A stretch of 6,179 nucleotides of DNA from an uncultured Clostridia bacterium (GTDB lineage: Bacteria; Bacillota; Clostridia; Christensenellales; UBA1242), in the NCBI GenBank assembly GCA_934771675.1, contig CAKVMF010000059.1, forward strand, positions 1-6,179, given 5' to 3'. The translations under genes and the position numbers were made by a program. The first letter of the stretch is position 1. The number at the start of each line of letters is the position of its first letter. Positions 1-4,327 of the stretch are shown here, piece by piece. The notes under the pieces were generated by a model. That model made no database searches and was not told the DNA's origin. It saw nothing but the letters and a program-made list of their open reading frames with translations.

Positions 1-257
1 GTGAAGAATATACCACAAAAAATGAAAATCAATTCCCTACCCAACAATTTGTTAACAATGTTTACAAGTATGGCTCAAAAATTTATGTAACCAGCTTATG
101 TTTAAACTACAACGAAAACTCATTCACATCTTTCAACGGAACAATTGTTGTTTGTGCAACTGAAACAACATTTTCAGTTCAATGTTCAAATAACTCAACC
201 GATTTAAAAGACACGGATTGGTTTAAGAAAAACAGAACACTCCCAAATGCAGCATAA
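1..257 (+). CDS. 3' end of an unrecognised protein gene (5' end outside the window)
   Basis: An open frame enters from the left edge (codons start at position 3) and ends at TAA 255-257, giving 84 readable residues with no stop. The tail is rich in Asn, Thr, Ser and Tyr and has three cysteines. It ends in DWFKKNRTLPNAA. The composition (polar, beta-prone, with alternating hydrophobics such as GTIVVCA) would suit an extracytoplasmic domain or pilin-like protein, but I recognise no family and see no membrane anchor in this part. A strong terminator 11 bases after the stop supports this being the real end of a transcribed gene. Reading frame confidence is good; function is unknown. Confidence 0.7.
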   Translation, partial: EEYTTKNENQFPTQQFVNNVYKYGSKIYVTSLCLNYNENSFTSFNGTIVVCATETTFSVQCSNNSTDLKDTDWFKKNRTLPNAA

Positions 258-267
258 ATAGACAAAC

Positions 268-294
268 AAAAAGCCAAGTCTCCTTGGCTTTTTT
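268..294. terminator. Bidirectional intrinsic terminator between convergent genes
   Basis: AAGCCAAG (271-278), loop TCTC, CTTGGCTT (283-290) form a perfect 8-bp stem. Flanking A (268-270) and T (291-293) runs extend it to 11 bp. The T-run serves the + strand gene ending at 257. The A-run, read on the other strand, serves the minus-strand operon ending at 304. Confidence 0.9.
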
Positions 295-303
295 CATTTC
301 TTT

Positions 304-846
304 TTAAATTTCATAAAATCTAACTTCTGCATTTTTATAATTACTCATTGATCTTGCATAACCTGCTTCAACATCTTCATTTTTTATAATTTTGTCAATC
401 AAACAACAGTTGCAATCATGAGTAACAATTAAAACACTTTCATAAGCATATTTTTCTTTGATTGTCCGCATAAACTCTTTAACAATTTCTGCCCTTTCAT
501 GAAAGTTTTCCATTTTAAGTTCCTTTGAACGTTGCTCTCGAAGTGCTCGTTCTTTATCTGAAAGTGAATCAACTCTTCTTCCTGTCAAAAGCCCTTGATC
601 CATTTCAATAATAGCATCATCTTTAAAAATTTTCACACCGTGATACTTGTTAACAATGTTCGCAGTTTGCATTGTTCGCATCATTGGCGAAGAAATTATA
701 ATATCAATTTTTGCGTCTTTAAGATTTTCAGCCGCTTTCTGAACCTGCTCTTTTCCAGTTTTACTAAGTCTGTTTTTGCTTCTGCCCTGAATTATTCTCT
801 TTTCATTCCAAACTGTGAGTCCGTGACGCATAACATAAAGCTTCAT
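304..846 (-). CDS. Histidine phosphatase family protein (phosphoglycerate-mutase-like)
   Basis: A 180-residue protein of the histidine phosphatase superfamily (branch 1), which removes phosphate from small molecules or proteins through a phosphohistidine intermediate. Visible signatures: N-terminal MRHGLTVWN with the nucleophile His8 and phosphate-binding Arg7; SSPMMRTMQTA with Arg57; IIEMDQG with the likely proton donor Glu81; and VTHD with the second catalytic His143. The length suits a single-domain, cofactor-independent-type phosphatase such as the PhoE/CobC/GpmB-like group; the substrate cannot be told. The start is placed at 846 because GGGAG lies 5 bases upstream and the protein then begins directly at the MKLYVMRHG core strand. 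An upstream in-frame ATG at 888 would add 14 residues inside the preceding gene. The preceding nucleotidase-like gene stops one base earlier (stop 850-848, start 846), so the two are almost certainly co-transcribed and translationally coupled. Confidence 0.9.
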   Translation of the reverse strand: MKLYVMRHGLTVWNEKRIIQGRSKNRLSKTGKEQVQKAAENLKDAKIDIIISSPMMRTMQTANIVNKYHGVKIFKDDAIIEMDQGLLTGRRVDSLSDKERALREQRSKELKMENFHERAEIVKEFMRTIKEKYAYESVLIVTHDCNCCLIDKIIKNEDVEAGYARSMSNYKNAEVRFYEI

Positions 847-847
847 T

Positions 848-1444
848 TTATTCTCCCAAACTTTTCTCGTTTTGAATAAGTTTTTCAAGGCCCCTTAAAT
901 CTTCTATTCTTTCAACACCACTTGTAAGCGAAAGAGTTTTGTTGTAATCAGTTGAAATCAATAGTGATTTTGTTTTTCTGCAATTGTCAGCAACACGAGA
1001 ACAAATTTTCACATCATCATCAATAAAAAAGTCTGCCTTTTCTTCATTGCAAATATTTTCTTTGTCTTTTCTTCCAATATAAATTTTGTTAAACTTAAGC
1101 CCAACTTTTTTGAGCCATTCATCAGTTGCTTCAACAGGATTTGAGTGCCAATCGGTTGCCCTTGCCGTTGCAATAACAATCTGGTGACCTTCATCATGCA
1201 ATTTGTTCAAGGTTTCAACCGAAAACTCTCTGCAAGGAAATTCTCGCATCATTTTGTCGCCATGAGTTTTATACCAAAGCAAAGCTTCATCTAATGTCCA
1301 ATCAAATTTTTCTTCTGCAAACCTGCAAACTTTTTTTACTTGTTTGTATGGCAAATTGTTGTCCTTAATAAATTGTGCTATGTATTTTTCGCTATAATTA
1401 TCTGTATCTGCAATTGTATCATCCAAATCAACAACAATAATCAT
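848..1444 (-). CDS. HAD-superfamily 5'(3')-deoxyribonucleotidase-like phosphatase
   Basis: A 198-residue cytoplasmic protein with haloacid-dehalogenase motifs in order: motif I VVDLDDT (nucleophile Asp6, acid/base Asp8), motif II IATAR (Thr93), a Lys (likely Lys136 in EEKADFF), and motif IV FIDDD (Asp142/Asp143) binding Mg. The layout, with an insert between motifs I and II and ATDWHSNP just after motif II, resembles the 5'(3')-deoxyribonucleotidase (NT5C/YorS-like) family. These enzymes dephosphorylate nucleoside monophosphates. The exact substrate is inferred, not shown. The ATG at 1444 has AAGGAG seven bases upstream and a near-consensus promoter just before that, leaving a leader of only about 13 bases. 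It is the first gene of a two-gene operon with the histidine phosphatase, so both products are likely small-molecule phosphatases. Confidence 0.85.
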   Translation of the reverse strand: MIIVVDLDDTIADTDNYSEKYIAQFIKDNNLPYKQVKKVCRFAEEKFDWTLDEALLWYKTHGDKMMREFPCREFSVETLNKLHDEGHQIVIATARATDWHSNPVEATDEWLKKVGLKFNKIYIGRKDKENICNEEKADFFIDDDVKICSRVADNCRKTKSLLISTDYNKTLSLTSGVERIEDLRGLEKLIQNEKSLGE

Positions 1445-1463
1445 AATATTCTCCTTGCTTAAA

Positions 1464-1492
1464 ATTTTAACATAGGCATAATTTTATGTCAA
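1464..1492 (-). promoter_or_regulatory. Promoter of the two-phosphatase operon
   Basis: Read on the minus strand: TTGACA at 1492-1487, a 17-base spacer, and TAAAAT at 1469-1464 preceded by TGT (extended -10). The predicted start of transcription is near 1457, just before the Shine-Dalgarno AAGGAG at 1456-1451, so the leader is very short and holds no further control element. Confidence 0.8.
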
Positions 1493-1540
1493 CAAACACT
1501 ATTTTTTAAATTTATTTAGTTAAAAACATATGAAAAAATA

Positions 1541-1568
1541 TTGACATATATTGTTTTGGTGGTAAAAT
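1541..1568 (+). promoter_or_regulatory. Main tyrS promoter (P1), upstream of the attenuator
   Basis: TTGACA 1541-1546, a 16-base spacer, TAAAAT 1563-1568 preceded by TGG (extended -10). Transcription should begin near 1575, about 20 bases before the leader-peptide ATG and about 275 bases before tyrS. It is divergent from the phosphatase-operon promoter, with 48 bases between the two -35 boxes. Confidence 0.8.
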
Positions 1569-1595
1569 TAACATATAACAAAAAAGAGAGAACTT

Positions 1596-1643
1596 ATGAA
1601 AAATACACTTTTCACACTTGCATCTTATTATTACTGCATATAG
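1596..1643 (+). CDS. Tyrosine-rich leader peptide of the tyrS attenuator
   Basis: A 15-codon frame, MKNTLFTLASYYYCI, ending at TAG 1641-1643. A purine-rich Shine-Dalgarno (AGAGAG, 1585-1590) lies 5 bases before the ATG, and the promoter is about 28 bases upstream. Codons 11-13 are TAT TAT TAC, three tyrosines in a row, directly before the first RNA hairpin arm. The downstream gene is tyrosyl-tRNA synthetase, so the peptide fits a sensor of charged tRNA-Tyr: lack of it would stall the ribosome at 1626-1634. The peptide itself probably has no other function. Stall codons, tandem hairpins and the cognate synthetase gene together make chance unlikely, although the frame is short. Confidence 0.85.
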   Translation: MKNTLFTLASYYYCI

Positions 1644-1659
1644 ATTTGCTATATGTAGT
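1633..1659 (+). promoter_or_regulatory. Attenuator hairpin 1:2 (pause / anti-antiterminator)
   Basis: ACTGCATATAG (1633-1643) pairs with CTATATGTAGT (1649-1659) across a 5-base loop: 11 pairs, one of them G-U. The 5' arm begins inside the third Tyr codon and ends at the leader stop codon. A ribosome stalled on the Tyr codons would cover arm 1, while an untranslated leader would let it form. Formation uses up segment 2 and so allows the terminator, as in trp-type attenuators. Confidence 0.8.
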
Positions 1660-1706
1660 GTTTTTGTTGAAAACAAATTTATCAAACTCACCTGTCATAT
1701 AGCAAA
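1645..1706 (+). promoter_or_regulatory. Attenuator hairpin 2:3 (antiterminator)
   Basis: TTTGCTATATG (1645-1655) is the exact reverse complement of CATATAGCAAA (1696-1706), giving 11 uninterrupted pairs. The 3' arm overlaps the 5' arm of the terminator (1691-1703), so the two structures exclude each other. The roughly 40-base loop contains its own small hairpin (TTTGTT 1663-1668 with AACAAA 1672-1677) that could bring the arms together. It should form when the ribosome stalls at the Tyr codons and frees segment 2. Confidence 0.82.
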
Positions 1707-1726
1707 ATGCTAATGACAGGTTTTTT
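1691..1726 (+). terminator. tyrS attenuator terminator (hairpin 3:4)
   Basis: CCTGTCAT (1691-1698) pairs with ATGACAGG (1713-1720). After a one-base bulge the stem continues as TAGCA/TGCTA with loop AAA, and T6 (1721-1726) follows. This is a strong intrinsic terminator about 125 bases before tyrS with only the leader peptide upstream, so its likely job is premature termination when tyrosyl-tRNA is plentiful. Confidence 0.92.
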
Positions 1727-1740
1727 ATTTTAAATAAAGT

Positions 1741-1768
1741 TTGAATTTTGGAGAATTTATGATACAAT
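1741..1768 (+). promoter_or_regulatory. Possible second tyrS promoter (P2), downstream of the attenuator
   Basis: TTGAAT 1741-1746, a 16-base spacer, TACAAT 1763-1768 preceded by TGA (extended -10). Transcription would start near 1775 and bypass the attenuator, giving a basal supply of TyrS. The following 5' leader contains GCCCC-AC-GGGGC (1792-1803), a short GC-rich palindrome in AT-rich DNA. The same bases could instead encode a small frame (ATG 1759, 20 codons) with TTGGAG upstream, so the reading is uncertain. Confidence 0.45.
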
Positions 1769-1851
1769 CTATTTGGAAATTATTAACTTACGCCCCACGG
1801 GGCAAAAATTTTAATTGTTAATCAAAAAATAAATTTTAAAGGAATATGATT

Positions 1852-3102
1852 ATGACAAAAGTTAACACAAATTTGTTTAATGAATTAAAAGAACGTGGAC
1901 TTCTTTATCAAACAACTGATGAGGAAGGCTTAAAAAAAATGCTTGAAAGTGGTGAACCAATAACACTTTATGAAGGAAGTGACCCAACTGCCGACAGTTT
2001 GCATATTGGTCACTGCATACCTTACTGCATTTTGCGTAGATTCCAAAAAGCAGGTCACAAGGTTTTGGTTTTGATGGGCGGAGCAACCGCTTGTATTGGT
2101 GACCCATCTGGAAAATCTGAACTCAGAAAAATGCTTACAAAAGACGAAATTAAACATAACATTGAAAAAATTAAAAACACACTTTCAGTCTTCCTTGATT
2201 TTGAAGGCGAAAACCCAGCTGTTATTGTCAACAATGCTGACTGGTTTGACCACATTAATTACATTGAGTTTATGCGTGAAATTGGCATTCACTTCAATGT
2301 TAACAAAATGCTTTCAAGTGAAATTTACAAAAATCGTATTGAAAATGGCGGACTTTCATTTTTTGAAATGGGCTACCAACTTATGCAAGCTTATGATTTT
2401 GTTCACCTTAATCGTGAATATGGCTGCACACTTCAATATGGTGGAGCTGACCAATGGGGCAACATTGCTGCCGGAACAGAACTTCAACGTAAACTCAACT
2501 TCGTAAACGGAACTGATATCAACCTTATTGGTGCAACAAACCCACTTCTTTTGACCCCAGAAGGTAAAAAGATGGGCAAAACTGAAAAAGGTGCTATTTG
2601 GATTGATAAAGACAAAATTTCTGCTTATGATTTTTACCAAGGCATCTACCAAACACCAGACCCATGCGTAAGAATGATGTTTGCACTCTTCACTGACATT
2701 CCAATGAAAGAAATTGATGCAATGATAAATGAAGATATTGTTAAGGCAAAAAAGACACTTTGCTATGAAATCACAAAGTTTGTTCGTGGTGAAGAAGACG
2801 CAATCTTGGCACAAAAAATGAGTGAAAACCTTTTCACCGACGGCGGAAATGATGCTCCAGAATTTGAAATTGCTTCAAGCGAACTTGAAAGCGGAATCTC
2901 AATTTTGGATCTTCTTGTTCAAACAAAACTTTGCTCAAGCAAAGGTGAAGCAAGAAAGATGATTGAAAATGGCGGAATTTCAGCAAAAGGCGAAAAAGTC
3001 ACATCACAATCTCTTGTTATTTCAAAATCTGACCTTGATGAAAACGGTTCAATTCTTTTAAAGAAAGGCAAAAAGACATTTATCAAAGTTATTTCAAAAT
3101 AA
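1852..3102 (+). CDS. tyrS: Tyrosyl-tRNA synthetase
   Basis: A 416-residue class Ic aminoacyl-tRNA synthetase that activates tyrosine with ATP and charges tRNA-Tyr in the cytoplasm. Visible in order (numbered from MTKVNTN): the Rossmann-fold start LYEGSDPTADSLHIGH with the HIGH signature at 51-54; the tyrosine pocket YQLMQAYD (175-182) and QYGGADQWGN (195-204); the KMSKS-type loop KKMGKT (239-244); an alpha-helical anticodon-binding region; and a C-terminal S4 RNA-binding domain from about residue 350 (ILDLLVQTKLCSSKGEARKM). Length is normal for the bacterial TyrS family (about 420). The start is set at 1852 because AAAGGA (1838-1843) sits 8 bases upstream; the ATG at 1846 would leave only 2 bases. 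It is the sole structural gene of its unit, preceded by a Tyr-codon attenuator and followed by a terminator. Confidence 0.97.
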   Translation: MTKVNTNLFNELKERGLLYQTTDEEGLKKMLESGEPITLYEGSDPTADSLHIGHCIPYCILRRFQKAGHKVLVLMGGATACIGDPSGKSELRKMLTKDEIKHNIEKIKNTLSVFLDFEGENPAVIVNNADWFDHINYIEFMREIGIHFNVNKMLSSEIYKNRIENGGLSFFEMGYQLMQAYDFVHLNREYGCTLQYGGADQWGNIAAGTELQRKLNFVNGTDINLIGATNPLLLTPEGKKMGKTEKGAIWIDKDKISAYDFYQGIYQTPDPCVRMMFALFTDIPMKEIDAMINEDIVKAKKTLCYEITKFVRGEEDAILAQKMSENLFTDGGNDAPEFEIASSELESGISILDLLVQTKLCSSKGEARKMIENGGISAKGEKVTSQSLVISKSDLDENGSILLKKGKKTFIKVISK

Positions 3103-3161
3103 ACCAACCTAAATTTTTAAATCAAGCCAAAATGAAAAAAATATTAATCAAACAAAAAACT

Positions 3162-3192
3162 AACCCTTACCAAGCGTAAGGGTTTTTGTTTT
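3162..3192 (+). terminator. tyrS terminator
   Basis: AACCCTTAC (3162-3170), loop CAAGC, GTAAGGGTT (3176-3184) form a perfect 9-bp stem followed by TTTGTTTT. It lies 59 bases after the tyrS stop and ends the tyrS unit before the ZIP promoter. Confidence 0.92.
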
Positions 3193-3197
3193 AGATT

Positions 3198-3226
3198 TTA
3201 ACAAAACCATATATTTTTCATATCAT
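3198..3226 (+). promoter_or_regulatory. Promoter of the ZIP transporter gene
   Basis: TTAACA 3198-3203, a 17-base spacer, TATCAT 3221-3226; each box matches consensus at 5 of 6 bases. The predicted start near 3233 gives a leader of about 23 bases. No convincing metal-repressor operator is visible; only A/T-rich near-repeats (ATATATTTTTCATAT) overlap the spacer and -10. Confidence 0.6.
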
Positions 3227-3255
3227 AAACTAGAAAAACTAATAAAGGATTTGAT

Positions 3256-4023
3256 ATGAATAAAATTTTACTTACCTGTTTTTGTATGTCTTTCACATTT
3301 TTAATGACTGTGCTTGGTGCAAGTTTTGTGTTCTTTTTTAAAAATAAAATTTCACAAAAAACCAATGCCGTTTTTTCTGGATTTTCTGCTGGAATCATGG
3401 TTGCTGCATCAATTTGGTCTTTGCTTTTGCCAGCAATTGCAGAGAGTGAACACTTAAACTCTTTACGTTTTTTGCCCGCAGCTGCAGGCTTTGTTGTTGG
3501 CTGTGCTTTTATGGTTTTGACAGATATTTTTATTTCAAAATTTAGCAAACACCCACTTGAAAAAAACGAAAAAAAATCTGCAAAATTAATTTTTGCAGTC
3601 ACTCTCCACAATATTCCTGAAGGGCTTGCTGTGGGTTTTGCTCTGGGCGCAGCTGCCGCAATAAAAACCGACGTTTCTTGGATTTCAGCCTTTGGACTTG
3701 CCATTGGAATAGGTATTCAAAATATACCAGAAGGCACAGCGGTTGCACTCCCAGTTCAACAATCAACCATGAGCCGAAAAAAAGGATTCTTTGCAGGAGC
3801 ATTAAGCGGTGCAGTTGAACCTGTTTTCGCAATTATTGGCTATTTTTTGGCAAGCCTGCTCACATCACTTCAACCATGGTTGCTTGCTTTTTCAGCTGGT
3901 GCAATGATTTTTGTTGTTATTGAAGAACTCATTCCAGACTCCAATCTCGACGACTCACACATAGGCTCATTTATGTTCGTTGTCGGCTTCATCCTAATGA
4001 TGATTTTAGATATTATGCTGTAA
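3256..4023 (+). CDS. ZIP-family divalent metal transporter (ZupT/GufA-like)
   Basis: A 255-residue integral membrane protein with about eight hydrophobic segments (roughly residues 4-26, 38-60, 72-95, 113-133, 143-163, 175-200, 205-225, 236-254). The two metal-site motifs of the family are present: LHNIPEG (117-123) in the fourth segment and IQNIPEG (154-160) in the fifth. VIEELIP (221-227) is in the seventh. ZIP proteins move Zn, and often Fe, Mn or other divalent ions, into the cytoplasm; which ion cannot be read here. The variable loop after segment three (SKFSKHPLEKNEKKS) is short and has one His, so it lacks the His-rich metal loop of many ZIPs. AAAGGA (3244-3249) lies 6 bases before the ATG. 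The gene appears monocistronic with its own promoter. The nearest terminator-like hairpin downstream is at 4234-4289. Confidence 0.93.
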   Translation: MNKILLTCFCMSFTFLMTVLGASFVFFFKNKISQKTNAVFSGFSAGIMVAASIWSLLLPAIAESEHLNSLRFLPAAAGFVVGCAFMVLTDIFISKFSKHPLEKNEKKSAKLIFAVTLHNIPEGLAVGFALGAAAAIKTDVSWISAFGLAIGIGIQNIPEGTAVALPVQQSTMSRKKGFFAGALSGAVEPVFAIIGYFLASLLTSLQPWLLAFSAGAMIFVVIEELIPDSNLDDSHIGSFMFVVGFILMMILDIML

Positions 4024-4062
4024 CCCCATTAAGTTAAACAAATTGCAACAAACAAGGCTTAG

Positions 4063-4098
4063 ACCCTCACGTCGTGCTTCCGCACTCCTCAGGGCGAC
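4063..4098. repeat. REP-like GC-rich palindromic repeat
   Basis: A GC-rich island in AT-rich DNA: CCCT (4064-4067) and AGGG (4091-4094) enclose GTGC-TTCC-GCAC (4074-4085), a stem-loop with internal mismatches. Read on the minus strand it begins GTCGCCCTGAGGAGTGC and ends GACGTGAGGGTCT, the style of short dispersed intergenic repeats found in many bacterial genomes. Only one copy lies in the window, so its repeat status is inferred. Confidence 0.45.
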
Positions 4099-4197
4099 AT
4101 GCTTATTATCATTGTTTCCACTTAAAACCAAAGTGCTTACAAAATATCAAAAATATCCTTTCCATTTCAGGTGAAAAATTATGTAAATAATAAAATA

Positions 4198-4327
4198 TTC
4201 AAGCGGCAAAAATTGAGCAAGTAAGAAGGAATAGAAAAATCCCCAGGCTCGATTTTACAATGACGTAAATGAGTGTCTGGGGATTTTTCGTATGACGCAC
4301 TTAATTGCTTAATTTTTGCCGCTTGAA
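4198..4327. repeat. 130-base inverted-repeat element overlapping the pyrG 3' end (MITE-like or giant hairpin)
   Basis: The 28-base arms 4198-4225 and 4300-4327 are reverse complements at 26 of 28 positions: TTCAAGCGGCAAAAATT is exact, and one of the two differences is a G-U-compatible pair. Inside lies a second perfect 13-bp inverted repeat (4234-4246 / 4277-4289) and then a smaller stem (TTTAC 4254-4258 / GTAAA 4265-4269). The right arm encodes the last five residues and stop of pyrG (SSGKN). No clear target-site duplication is seen. It could be a miniature mobile element that settled at the gene end, or an elaborate bidirectional terminator. Confidence 0.6.
4234..4289. terminator. Bidirectional terminator between the convergent ZIP and pyrG genes
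   Basis: GAAAAATCCCCAG (4234-4246) and CTGGGGATTTTTC (4277-4289) pair perfectly around a roughly 30-base apex that folds further. T5 follows the G-rich arm on both strands, so it can end pyrG transcripts (20 bases after the stop) and ZIP transcripts. The long apex is less ideal than a tight loop. Confidence 0.7.

Noticed and set aside
847..888. Upstream in-frame ATG (888) as start of the histidine phosphatase
   Set aside because: It would overlap the preceding gene and add a non-family extension. The ATG at 846 has GGGAG at proper spacing and begins at the conserved first strand before RHG.
1846..1851. ATG at 1846 as the tyrS start
   Set aside because: Only 2 bases separate it from AAAGGA; the ATG at 1852 has an 8-base spacing.
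1575..1851. T-box riboswitch before tyrS
   Set aside because: No AGGGTGGNACCGCG-type bulge or specifier-loop architecture is present; the leader is explained by the peptide attenuator.
2356..2814. A 152-codon frame antisense to tyrS
   Set aside because: It is Cys/Phe/His-rich, as expected from reading a coding region backwards. It has no Shine-Dalgarno or promoter support, and the sense frame is clearly TyrS.
3198..3704. A 168-codon frame antisense to the ZIP gene
   Set aside because: Its content is the complement of the well-supported ZIP frame, and it runs across the ZIP promoter and nearly into the tyrS terminator.
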